From assembly GCA_964634565.1 (NCBI GenBank), contig CAZWLP010000008.1:1-58398 (forward strand): a stretch of DNA of 58,398 bases, read 5' to 3'. This DNA is from JAUVKT01 sp964634565. Lineage in GTDB: Bacteria > Bacteroidota > Bacteroidia > Bacteroidales > VadinHA17. How positions within the stretch are numbered: position 1 is the first letter of the stretch; each line of letters starts with the position of its first letter. This document shows positions 34,396 through 43,700 of this stretch, in pieces. A program made the position numbers and the translations under genes. The notes under the pieces were generated by a model. It made no database searches. It had not been told where the DNA came from and saw nothing but the letters and a program-made list of their open reading frames with translations.

Positions 34396-35661
34396 TTAAG
34401 AGATAAAATTTGAAATTTCCTGTGCAAAAACAAGAATCAGCACTCCAACGGCCATCGAGATAGCTATTGGTATCAGGCAAATCTTCAGAATCTTAAAATG
34501 ATTCTTTTCATCAACTATCTGTGAAGAATAGGCGCAAAGTAATGCTGGAGGCGGCATAAGATCACCCAGTGCAGCCATCAGAACCAGTGCTGCCGTTACA
34601 ACAAGTGCACTTTTACCAATAAATACATACACCAGTGGAACTCCGATTACTGATGCTGAACCATAAGCAGAACCCATAAAAGGCATAATTGTGGCAGCCA
34701 GATACCTCAGACCTTCAGGGAGGTTTAATGCAACTACTGCCAGGTAGCCCCTTACACCGGTAAGGGCCATACTTTGGAGGAACATTCCTACGCCAACCAA
34801 AATAGCCATAACCGGCATTGCACTTCGGAGTGCCTCTCTCGATACCTTTATTGGTTCAATACCTTTCTTAGTGAAGAAGCCCATTATGGCACCAAGCATA
34901 AAAATCAGAGGAACGCCCAGGTGAGGAAGATGCTCATGAAAACGTATCTCGGCTATCATATACAGAATAACGAAAAATAGTGGAATATAAACAAGGAAAC
35001 TGATCTTGTCTTTTTTTGATTCTTCAAGAAATAACTCAACTGCAGGTTTATCGTATTCGGTCAGAAATCTGAATCTGAAATATAAGGAGATAATTATTGC
35101 AAGCGGAAACGAAGCAATAAGCAGAGGTTTTCCAAAGCCAATATATGGCATATCCACACCACCTCCGATTATCATAACCGGAATACTTATTGGAGGAGCA
35201 ACCTCTCCAAATACAGCAGCCATCGCTATTAATCCTCCTACTGCCAGTTTTGGCATCCCAATCCTTATTAAGATAGGCGCTGCAAGTACGCCTGTTGTAA
35301 GAATGCATGTAGACGAAAGACCGGTTAACATTCCCGGAAACATCACAAAAAATGTAAGTATTATAATTAAAATAGTGGGACTCCGATAGAAGAGACGTAA
35401 TATTCCATCACTTATTCCCTTCAAAGCACCACTGGCATCCATAACCCTCATAAAGATCATGGCAGTGGAAATAATCAGAATAGCTTCAAGGAATCCAAAT
35501 CCGCCTTCAACAAAATGTCTTACCGGAATTCCGTTACCCGCTATAATAGTGCCGATAATTGCAGCAAGCATAAGCGACACTCCTGCCGGCATTTTTAAAA
35601 CAAAAACGCTTACCGCAAAAGTAGCAAGCATACATAATAGGATTATTAACTCCAGGCTCAT
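34396..35661 (-). CDS. Solitary TRAP/DctM-type large permease
   Basis: The protein has 421 residues and about 12 hydrophobic segments. DctM-like motifs include MPAGVSLMLAAIIGTIIAGN near 24, AAVFGEVAPPISIPVMIIGG near 148, MPFMGSAYGSASVIGVPLVY near 327 and ALGDLMPPPALLCAYSSQIV near 367. TRAP transporters carry dicarboxylates and related acids and normally need a DctQ small subunit and a DctP binding protein. Neither is encoded here; only a 48-residue two-helix protein follows. It is the first gene of the locus, behind a sigma-54-type promoter. Uptake or export of glutamate or short gamma-glutamyl chains fits the context. Confidence 0.85.
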   Translation of the reverse strand: MSLELIILLCMLATFAVSVFVLKMPAGVSLMLAAIIGTIIAGNGIPVRHFVEGGFGFLEAILIISTAMIFMRVMDASGALKGISDGILRLFYRSPTILIIILTFFVMFPGMLTGLSSTCILTTGVLAAPILIRIGMPKLAVGGLIAMAAVFGEVAPPISIPVMIIGGGVDMPYIGFGKPLLIASFPLAIIISLYFRFRFLTEYDKPAVELFLEESKKDKISFLVYIPLFFVILYMIAEIRFHEHLPHLGVPLIFMLGAIMGFFTKKGIEPIKVSREALRSAMPVMAILVGVGMFLQSMALTGVRGYLAVVALNLPEGLRYLAATIMPFMGSAYGSASVIGVPLVYVFIGKSALVVTAALVLMAALGDLMPPPALLCAYSSQIVDEKNHFKILKICLIPIAISMAVGVLILVFAQEISNFIS

Positions 35662-35697
35662 AGATTCAGGTATAATAGGTTTTAACGCGCATGTAAA

Positions 35698-35714
35698 TCC
35701 AAATGTCGTGCCAG
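35698..35714 (-). promoter_or_regulatory. Sigma-54 promoter upstream of dctM and the PGA locus
   Basis: The minus strand reads CTGGCACGACATTTGGA. It matches YTGGCACGrNNNTTGCW at every defined position except the C of TTGC, which is G. The -24 GG and the -12 G are correctly spaced. Initiation would fall near 35688, leaving a leader of about 26 nt before the dctM ATG (35661). A sigma-54 activator is encoded at 19371-20735 in the same locus. Confidence 0.65.
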
Positions 35715-36039
35715 AACTTGCATATAATTGATATACTGATGTTTAAGTCAATATTCCCTTATTAAATATAGTAAAACCGGGTTGATTCCACCCAACTACA
35801 TGAGACAAATCAGCACAATAATGCATTATCGACATTAAGGAAAAGATTCATTAAAAACAGAGGTTCTCTTTTCTAAATCTTATAACTACTTATCTGTCTG
35901 AGATATATAGGACAGAATAAAAAACTATTCACCTGTCTTTAATATGATTTTTAAAACTCACCTAACTTTTGGTCTGCTTTTTGAATATAAAACTGAGTTA
36001 ATTTTCCACTAATAAACTTTTTTCAGCTCTTATACTGCA
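35715..36039. other. Divergent regulatory gap between dctM and the second FGase-like gene
   Basis: I see no gene. Apart from the CTGTC/GACAG repeats, the rightward gene has only weak promoter signals. TAACTTTTG at 35963-35971 has one extra base compared with the -7 consensus. TTGGTCTGC-TTTTTGAA (35969-35985) keeps the GG and TG spacing of a sigma-54 site but misses several bases. Confidence 0.4.
35893..35937. promoter_or_regulatory. Possible upstream activator site for the sigma-54 promoter
   Basis: TCTGTC (35893-35898) and GACAGA (35911-35916) form an inverted repeat with a 12-nt spacer, and CTGTC recurs at 35933-35937. The site lies about 200 nt upstream of the -24/-12 promoter, a usual distance for NtrC-type enhancers. 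This is by position and symmetry only. Confidence 0.4.
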
Positions 36040-36969
36040 ATGATAAAATATTTAAACTCAGCACTGGCAATTATCCTGATCTTTGGAATAAGGCTTGGAG
36101 CGCAGGACACCATGCCACATAAATCTGTAATGGGATCTAATAATTATATTGAATTTATTGAAGGGAATATGCCTCTTGTAATATCAATTCCACACGGAGG
36201 ATACCTTATCCCTGAAAGCATTCCTGAAAGGTTCTGTCTTCATTGTGCAAAAAACCCTGATGTTTTTACAATTGAGATTGGTACTGATATAAGAAGATTT
36301 ATATATGAAAAAACCGGATTCTATCCCTATATAATAATTAACCACCTGCACAGGACCAGACTGGATCCAAACAGGAATATTGATGAGGCTGCAGTTGGTA
36401 ATATTGAGTCGGAGCAGGCATGGAAAGAATTTCATAATTTTATCGACAGTGCCATTCAGCAGGTTGAACAAAGTTACGGCAAGGGTTTATATATTGATCT
36501 TCACGGGCATCGCCATGCAATAAAAAGAGTAGAGCTGGGATACCTTCTGACTGCTGAAGAGCTAAGGCTTGATGATGATTTTCTTAATGATGAGACATTT
36601 TTTGAATACAGCAGCCTTAGAAGCCTGATAAATAATAACATTCATTCATATTCCTACACAGAACTACTAAGAGGACCTGAAAGCTTTGGCAGTATGCTTG
36701 AGGATGCCGGATACGAATGTGTTCCAAGCCAGAATCACCCATTTCCAAAAGAAGGTGAGCCCCATTTCAGTGGTGGATATAATACATCCAGACATAGTTC
36801 TGCTTCCGGAGGCAGGGTTGATGGAATACAGATAGAGATCGACCTGGAGCTCAGAACTGACCCTCTAAGAAGGGTTGAATTTGCAGAAAGTGCTGCTGAA
36901 GTAATTCTTAGGTTTCTAAAAACACATTACTTCAGTATGTTAGAAACATACCCCCTTAAAATTGAATAA
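36040..36969 (+). CDS. Exported N-formylglutamate-amidohydrolase-family protein (paralogue without T9SS domain)
   Basis: The protein has 309 residues with a signal peptide ending near GAQD (22). The catalytic domain matches the protein at 18176-19357 block by block: VISIPHGGYLIPESIPERFC near 47, RTRLDPNRNIDEAAVGNIE near 107, YIDLHGHRHAIKRVELGYLL near 150, YTELLRGPESFGSMLEDAGY and YNTSRHSSASGGRVDGIQIE near 246. It ends where the domain ends (TYPLKIE), so it lacks the sorting domain and should stay periplasmic. It is transcribed away from the PGA locus from a shared upstream region. A role in hydrolysing glutamyl chains is inferred from context. Confidence 0.82.
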   Translation: MIKYLNSALAIILIFGIRLGAQDTMPHKSVMGSNNYIEFIEGNMPLVISIPHGGYLIPESIPERFCLHCAKNPDVFTIEIGTDIRRFIYEKTGFYPYIIINHLHRTRLDPNRNIDEAAVGNIESEQAWKEFHNFIDSAIQQVEQSYGKGLYIDLHGHRHAIKRVELGYLLTAEELRLDDDFLNDETFFEYSSLRSLINNNIHSYSYTELLRGPESFGSMLEDAGYECVPSQNHPFPKEGEPHFSGGYNTSRHSSASGGRVDGIQIEIDLELRTDPLRRVEFAESAAEVILRFLKTHYFSMLETYPLKIE

Positions 36970-37076
36970 TATATATCTTTTCGGCGAGCTTCTGTATTTA
37001 CTCGTTAAGCAGATTTAGAATAAATCAGTTTATCTTTACGTTTGTTATAATTAGAACATAATTTCGTGAGCTGATA

Positions 37077-38096
37077 ATGAGATATATTCTTACAATAGCA
37101 TTTTTTTTACTGGCTGCTACATACAATGCAAAGGCTCAGACCGGAGGTGATAATGCTTACGAATTCCTGAATCTGAGTACAAGTGCCCTCGTAAGCTCAC
37201 TGGGAGGCATAAATGTTTCCCTTGTTACAAATGATCCTTCGCTGGCTTATTATAACCCGGCCTTACTTCACAAAGATGCTTCCGAAAACATCTCGCTCAA
37301 CTACACCAATTATTTCTCGGGAATAAATTATGGTTATGTCTCATATGCAAGACATTCAGAAAGCCATGGTACATTTTCAACAGGAATAAGCTACCTGAAC
37401 TATGGAAAATTTGAAGAAGCAGATCAGGGAGGCGTGATAACAGGCACATTTAAAGCCTCTGAATATGCCCTGAATCTGATCTGGTCGTATAGTATTGATT
37501 CACTTATAAATATTGGAGTTAATCTCAAGCCTGTTTTTTCTCATCTGGATAAATACTCCTCTGTTGGAATATTACTGGATATTGGTGGTTTGTATCAAAG
37601 CAGGAATGGTTTATACAGCGCAGGCATTACGATAAGAAATATGGGAACCCAGATTACCAGCTACTCCGGCATAAAAGAACCTATGCCTTTTGAGATAGTT
37701 GCCGGTGCAACTGCCAGGCTACAACATGCTCCATTCAGATTCTCATTAACAGCACGAAACCTTCAGAGATACAATATGATACACAAGTCTGAGCTTATAG
37801 ACGAAAATCTGAATAAAATGTATAATGGTATTAATGGTGTTTCAGAGAATATTTTGAGGCACCTTATTTTCTCTGTTGAATTTCTTCCAACGGATAATTT
37901 TTTTATTTCCACATCATATAACTATTTAAGAAGAAAAGAACTAATGGTAGAGTCGAGATCTTCAATGGTGGGGTTTTCTATCGGAGCAGGCTTAAAACTA
38001 TCTAATATGGAACTTGCTCTTAGCAGATCAAAATACCATCTTGCAGGATCTCTGACCAATATATCTGTTCTTATTAAACGTGGGGCGATAAAGTAA
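37077..38096 (+). CDS. porQ: Type IX secretion system protein PorQ
   Basis: The protein has 339 residues. A signal peptide ends near AKAQ, followed by GGDNAYEFLNLSTSALVSSL and GGINVSLVTNDPSLAYYNPA. This is the PorV/PorQ-type FadL-like outer-membrane barrel start, and beta strands run to the C-terminus. PorQ belongs to the attachment/shuttle machinery of T9SS. Together with the sorting domain on the protein at 18176 it shows that this organism uses T9SS. The start is preceded by TATCTTTA (37031-37038), one base from the -7 consensus. It runs into cmk, 45 nt apart. Confidence 0.85.
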   Translation: MRYILTIAFFLLAATYNAKAQTGGDNAYEFLNLSTSALVSSLGGINVSLVTNDPSLAYYNPALLHKDASENISLNYTNYFSGINYGYVSYARHSESHGTFSTGISYLNYGKFEEADQGGVITGTFKASEYALNLIWSYSIDSLINIGVNLKPVFSHLDKYSSVGILLDIGGLYQSRNGLYSAGITIRNMGTQITSYSGIKEPMPFEIVAGATARLQHAPFRFSLTARNLQRYNMIHKSELIDENLNKMYNGINGVSENILRHLIFSVEFLPTDNFFISTSYNYLRRKELMVESRSSMVGFSIGAGLKLSNMELALSRSKYHLAGSLTNISVLIKRGAIK

Positions 38097-38116
38097 GTGA
38101 ACTGAAAGGTTTTTCT

Positions 38117-38124
38117 TAACTTTG
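38117..38124 (+). promoter_or_regulatory. -7 promoter element before cmk
   Basis: TAACTTTG matches TAnnTTTG exactly, 17 nt before the cmk ATG. No TTTG is seen at the -33 position, so strength is uncertain. It would allow cmk-ispH transcription independent of porQ. Confidence 0.4.
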
Positions 38125-38141
38125 GCCAAAGAACAGCTCTT

Positions 38142-38837
38142 ATGGAAAAAAAACTCATTATAGCCGTAGATGGCTATTCGTCATGCGGAAAAAGCACATT
38201 TGCAAAACTAATAGCAAAGGAGCTCGATTACCTTTTTATTGACAGTGGAGCAATGTACAGGGCAGTAACCCTCTATGCAATCAGAAACGAAATGATTCAG
38301 AATGAGAAATTAAATATTGCTGAACTTATCAATGCCCTGCCCATGGTAAATATTGATTTCAGATATATTGCAGACAGGAAAGAGTATGAGACCTTCCTTA
38401 ACAATGAAAATGTAGAAGATGCTATCAGAAAATTAGAAGTATCTAAATATGTAAGCCCTGTTAGTCAGATAAGGGAAGTAAGGGATAAGATGGTTGAACT
38501 TCAAAGAGAGATAGGGGTATTTAAAGGTGTTGTTATGGATGGACGGGATATAGGAACTATTGTTTTCCCGGATGCTGATATAAAAATCTTTATGACAGCC
38601 TCGCCTGAAATAAGGGCTAGAAGAAGATTTAATGAGATAAGTGCAAAAGGGCAGGAAGTTAACTACAATGAAATTCTGGAGAATATCAATTACCGCGACA
38701 ACTCAGACTCAGGCAGAAAAATCAGCCCTCTTAAGAAAGCTTCTGATGCTATTGAGCTGGATAATAGCGACATGACACTGGAAGATCAAATGAAATGGTT
38801 TAGGAATATTTTGAAGAGAGTCAGAAATGAGAATTGA
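38142..38837 (+). CDS. cmk: Cytidylate kinase
   Basis: The protein has 231 residues. It phosphorylates CMP and dCMP with ATP. The P-loop is DGYSSCGKSTFAKLIAKEL (10-28), the substrate region is FIDSGAMYRAVTLYAI near 31, the MDGRDIGTIVFPDADIKIFM stretch is near 131, and the ARRRFNE lid is near 158. The end overlaps ispH by 11 nt, so translation is coupled. Confidence 0.94.
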   Translation: MEKKLIIAVDGYSSCGKSTFAKLIAKELDYLFIDSGAMYRAVTLYAIRNEMIQNEKLNIAELINALPMVNIDFRYIADRKEYETFLNNENVEDAIRKLEVSKYVSPVSQIREVRDKMVELQREIGVFKGVVMDGRDIGTIVFPDADIKIFMTASPEIRARRRFNEISAKGQEVNYNEILENINYRDNSDSGRKISPLKKASDAIELDNSDMTLEDQMKWFRNILKRVRNEN

Positions 38838-39729
38838 GATTGAAAAGAGTTCTGGATTTTGTTTTGGTGTTGAAAACGCGATATTGATGGCAGAGAAAGC
38901 CTTGAAGTCGGGCGAAAGAGTTTATTCCCTGGGACAGATTGTACATAACGAAATTGAAGTTGAGCGATTAAAGAATCTCGGACTTATTACCATTAACCAT
39001 AAGCAATTTTTGAAACTTAAAAATTGCAAGGTTCTGATCAGAGCACATGGTGAACCCCCGGATACTTATGCTACAGCAAGAAAAAACGGAATAGAAATTA
39101 TTGAGGCAACCTGCCCGATAGTAAAAAAACTTCAAAGCAGGGTCGCGAAAGCATGGGTAAAATCGTCGAAGACTGAAGGACAGGTGGCAATATTCGGTAA
39201 AAGTGGTCATGCCGAAGTAAAGGGACTCCTCGGACAGGCAGGTGGAGAGGCGCTGCTGTTAAGCAGCTCTGATAATCTAAACAGGATAAATTATTCTCTT
39301 CCCCTGACACTGTTCTCACAAACCACAAGAAGTAAGGGTGAATATAATAATATAATTGAACAGATTAAGGACAGATACAAGAACGCAGGTCAGGATCCTG
39401 CAGCGATGCTTAAGGTAAATAATACTATATGCGGCCAGGTTGCAAACCGGGAACCGGCCCTTATTAAATTCGCCAGGAACCATGATATTATATTATTTGT
39501 TAGCGGCACAAACAGTTCTAATGGAAAGATGCTTTTTGAAGTATGTAAAAAGGTAAATCGTTCAAGCTACTTTATTACATCATTTGACGAAGTTAAACCA
39601 GGCTGGCTAAGAGATAAGGAATCTATTGGCTTATGCGGGGCAACATCAACACCAAGATGGCTTATAAAAGAGATCCACGAAAAATTAAATAAACTAATAT
39701 CAGATCAGGATAAGCTTCACACTCACTAA
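38827..39729 (+). CDS. ispH: 4-hydroxy-3-methylbut-2-enyl diphosphate reductase
   Basis: The protein has 300 residues. It is the last enzyme of the MEP isoprenoid pathway and uses a [4Fe-4S] cluster. Cluster cysteines are in SGFCFGVENA (12), EATCPIVKK (about 96) and NNTICGQVANRE (about 202). Substrate-site histidines are in QIVHNEIEVE near 42, IRAHGEPPD near 74 and KSGHAEVKG near 126, and FVSGTNSSNGKML near 221 is the usual SxN loop. The NTIC segment ends RE where many homologues have RQ, a mild variation. It overlaps cmk. Confidence 0.92.
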   Translation: MRIEIEKSSGFCFGVENAILMAEKALKSGERVYSLGQIVHNEIEVERLKNLGLITINHKQFLKLKNCKVLIRAHGEPPDTYATARKNGIEIIEATCPIVKKLQSRVAKAWVKSSKTEGQVAIFGKSGHAEVKGLLGQAGGEALLLSSSDNLNRINYSLPLTLFSQTTRSKGEYNNIIEQIKDRYKNAGQDPAAMLKVNNTICGQVANREPALIKFARNHDIILFVSGTNSSNGKMLFEVCKKVNRSSYFITSFDEVKPGWLRDKESIGLCGATSTPRWLIKEIHEKLNKLISDQDKLHTH

Positions 39730-39735
39730 TAATCG

Positions 39736-39743
39736 TATTTTTG
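39736..39743 (+). promoter_or_regulatory. -7 promoter element before pfkA
   Basis: TATTTTTG matches TAnnTTTG, 31 nt before the pfkA ATG. No clear -33 TTTG is seen. Confidence 0.45.
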
Positions 39744-39774
39744 TAAGGAAAATAACGAGATAAATTAATTTAAT

Positions 39775-40752
39775 ATGACAAGATTTAAGAAGATAGGGGT
39801 TTTAACCTCTGGGGGTGATGCACCTGGAATGAATGCTGCGATAAGAGCTGTTGTAAGAACTGCTGTTTATAATAAGCTGGAGGTAATTGGGATCAAAGAA
39901 GGCTATAAGGGTATGATAGAAAAGTTATTTCTTCCTTTATGGTCTGAGGATGTCAGCGATATTATTCAGAGAGGTGGCACAATTTTAAAGACTGCAAGGT
40001 GCAAGGAGTTTACTACAGAAGAAGGAAGAAAGAAAGCCTATGATAATCTCAAAGAGATAGGAATTGACGGAGTTGTTGTTATTGGAGGCGACGGTACTTT
40101 TACCGGGGCAAGAATCTTTAACGAAGAATATGATATACCTTTTGTAGGTATCCCCGGAACAATAGATAATGATATATATGGTACTGATTACACTATAGGT
40201 TATGATACTGCATTAAATACGGTTGTTGAGGCTGTAGATAAAATAAGGGATACTGCAACTGCACATAACAGGTTGTTTTTCGTTGAAGTTATGGGCGCTG
40301 AAGCAGGTTTTATTGCTCTCAGGAGCGGAGTAGCCACAGGAGCTGAAGCAATTCTTATTCCTGAGCTAAGTGACGAGGAATCGAAGCTTGATAAGCTTTT
40401 AGACAGTGGCAGAAGACAATCGGCAAGCAACCTTGTTATTGTTGCAGAAGGTGATGAACATGGAGGAGCCTATGCTCTGGCTGATAAATACAAGAAGAAA
40501 TATCCCCTCTATGACATTCGTATTACAGTTTTGGGTCACCTGCAAAGAGGCGGCTCTCCATCTGCCTTTGACAGAGTAACGGCTTCCAGACTGGGATTTG
40601 CCGCGGTTGAAGCCTTAACAGATGATCAAAAAAGTGTTATGGTTGGTATTCAGAATAATGATATTTCACTTGTCCCGTTCAGGAAAGCAGTTAAGCTGCA
40701 TAAGGATGTAAACAGAAACCTTCTTGAAATATCTGAGATATTATCCATGTGA
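39775..40752 (+). CDS. pfkA: ATP-dependent 6-phosphofructokinase
   Basis: The protein has 325 residues. Motifs are TSGGDAPGMNAAIRAVVRTA near 11, GGDGTFTGA near 103, the catalytic base region GIPGTIDNDIYGTDYTIGYD near 125, EVMGAEAGFIALRSGVATGA near 165 and LGHLQRGGSPSAFDRV near 250. The GGDGT motif with Gly at the position after GGD favours ATP over pyrophosphate as donor. The stop codon directly abuts that of the convergent kinase gene, leaving no spacer. Confidence 0.95.
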   Translation: MTRFKKIGVLTSGGDAPGMNAAIRAVVRTAVYNKLEVIGIKEGYKGMIEKLFLPLWSEDVSDIIQRGGTILKTARCKEFTTEEGRKKAYDNLKEIGIDGVVVIGGDGTFTGARIFNEEYDIPFVGIPGTIDNDIYGTDYTIGYDTALNTVVEAVDKIRDTATAHNRLFFVEVMGAEAGFIALRSGVATGAEAILIPELSDEESKLDKLLDSGRRQSASNLVIVAEGDEHGGAYALADKYKKKYPLYDIRITVLGHLQRGGSPSAFDRVTASRLGFAAVEALTDDQKSVMVGIQNNDISLVPFRKAVKLHKDVNRNLLEISEILSM

Positions 40753-43700
40753 TTACTTATCAAATACTTTGTCGATAATTGCCAGGAGTTCATCTCTGAG
40801 TATCGGTTTCTTCAGATAATCATCGCAACCAGACTCAATAGCTTTTTCCCTGTCGCCCGAAAGGGCTAGTGCAGTTAAGGCAACAACTGGCAAATCGGGT
40901 TTGATTCTTTTAATTCGTCTTGTTGTTTCGTATCCGTCAATTCCTGGCATTCGGATATCCATAAACACCATTGCTATATTAGTATTATCTTTTATCAGAT
41001 CTATTGCCTTTAGCCCATTTTCTGCATGTACTACCTTAATCCCTTTATTCTGAAGAACCTGTTCAACAAACAGAAAATTATATATCTCATCTTCTACAAC
41101 AAGAACCAATCTTTCCTGTAAATCATCAGTAAAAATCTCCTTTTCGGGACTATCCAACAAAGGATCCTCAGAAGCGTCGACAGGAATAGTGAAGAAAAAT
41201 TTACTGCCTTTACCCGGACTGGATTCAACCCATATCTTACCCCCCAGCTTTTCTACGTAAGCTTTACAAATAGATAAGCCAAGCCCTGTTCCTTCCTGAA
41301 TTCGGGAAAGGCCAGGGTCTGCCTGAACAAATCTATCGAATACCTTATTCTGAATATCAACCGCAATTCCCATTCCTGTATCGGCAACACAGAATTCAAT
41401 AAATCTGTCTATTCTTTCACATCTTAAAAGTATTCCTCCTTTATTTGTGAATTTTATTGCATTGGAGATAAGGTTTGAAAGTACCTGTCTGAGTTTTGTG
41501 TGATCGGTGTTAATCTCCCTGTCTCTTTCTTCAAGCCTGCAATCTGTTTTTAAATAAAGATGTTTCTGTTCTATTCCGGGCTTATATTGCATCTCTATTT
41601 CATCCAGCAATGGTAATAAATCAAACCAAGTCTTATGAACTGTAATCAGTCCCGATTCTATCTTGGAGATATCAACAATATCATTTACAATATTCAGAAG
41701 CTGGACTGAATTACTCCTTATAATATTCATATATTCATTGCGATGTTGCACAGATATATTATCACTTTCCAATAAGTCAAGAAAGCCAATTATACCATTC
41801 ATTGGTGTTCTTATCTCATGCGACATATTTGCAAGGAAGGCAGACTTAAGACGGTCGCTTTCTTCCGCCTTTAAGAGGGCCTGCTTTAATTGTTCCTCTA
41901 TTCTTACCCTGTAGTCGATATCTACATGTATACCTACCATCCTGACCGGATTATTATCTTTATCTCTCTCCCATACCTTACCTGATGCCAGAATCCACTT
42001 CCACTGATTTTCAGAAGTGAGCATCCTTATCTCTGTTCTGTAATAATCTGTTTCTCCTGCGTAATGTTTTTCAAGCTCTTTACCCACATCTTCAATGTCT
42101 TCAGGATGTATAAAATCAGCAAATGTTTTGAAAGAAAACTTTTTATATCTTTTATTAAAATAAGACCTTGTATATCCCAACATCTGGAACCAGTTGTCGT
42201 TTAATATCAGGTCGTCATCTTTAGGATTCCATTCCCATAAGCCATTTCCTGTTCCATTAATTGCAGCATCAAGACTAAAAAAATTGTTACGCAGATCTCT
42301 TTCCAGCTTCTTAATATGAGTTATATCTGTTGCCAGTCCGACCTGGGCATAAACTCTGCCTTCTTTATCTTTAACAGGTATTTTCGTTACCAGGAAATCA
42401 TATACTTTGCCGTCATTTAACCTGAGTTCTTCCTCATAAGTTTGTTCTATCCCCTGTTTTATTACAATTTCATCTGTAAGTAAAGTATCAAGGTTTAACC
42501 TTACGGGAAGTTCATTACTGGTTTTACCCAGGACTTCCTTCTCTTTTAATCCAAGTTTTTCAGTAAAAGCCCTGTTAATCAGAAGGTATCTGCCTGAATC
42601 ATCTTTTACAAAAAGTATTGACTCAATGCTCGATATTATCATCTGAAGAAAATTCCTTGTGTCTTCAGCCTGTTTTGAAAGTATACGCGAACTATCAATA
42701 TCCATTAATATTCCAACAACTCTCTCTGCCTTCCCCTTATCATCCCGGCTTATAGCTCTTCCACTTACCAGTACCCACTTATATACTCCATCATTCTGTT
42801 GAATACGATATTCACATCTGTAGGCCTTTGATTTTCCATTAACATGGTCGTTAAACAACTTTTTAGATTTCTCAAAATCATCAGGGTGAATAAGATCAAG
42901 CCATTTGTCAATGGAAATAGATTTTTTTTCTGAATTAGCTCCGTAAAATTTACCAAAACCCTTACCAATAATCATTTTCCCGGTAGAACAATTATAGTCC
43001 CAGATACCCAGCTCTGCCTCTTTTATTGCCAGGTTTATGCTCTGCTCTGACATTTCCAATTCAGAAGCCACCTTAAGCTTATCAGATATGTCTCTTATAT
43101 TGGCCAGAATTATCTGTCTGCCTTTGTAGGTAACAGAAGTTAAAGTAACCTCACTCGGAAACTCTTTACCATTCTTCTTAACATGAATCCAGTTGGGAAT
43201 ATATACCCTGTCCAGAAGTGCCTGGGAGGGATTTACACGAAGGGCATCAGAGGACCTTGATCCGTCGGGCTGAAATTCGGCAGACAACTCCAGTGGTGAT
43301 TTTTTCAGAATCTCAGTATGGCTCCTGTAGCCAAACATCCTAAGAGTTTCATCATTACAAAGCACTATTTTACCGGCATTCAGGTCAAATAATAAAAGAG
43401 CATCCCTGGACGAATTAAATAGATTCTTATATTCTGCCTCGCTCTCCTCCAACTCAAGCTTAAAGTAAACTCTCTTAATTTTAGAGGCAACATTATCCCA
43501 CAGGATGGAAATAATATTCTTATCCAGTTCATTGTAAATATCTTGCTTGTTACCAAGTCCCACCAAATATTTTACCTCACCCCTGTCGATTATAGGAACA
43601 ACCAGTCCACTATGTAAATATGGACTTATACTCAACTCCCCCTTTCTACTCAGGTCTTCTATTAGTAAAGGTTTGTCAGGCTTTATTCTATTTACCAAAT

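Noticed and set aside
35969..35985. Possible sigma-54 promoter for the rightward FGase-family gene
   Set aside because: GG and TG spacing is right but four consensus bases are wrong; kept only as a weak note in the gap description.
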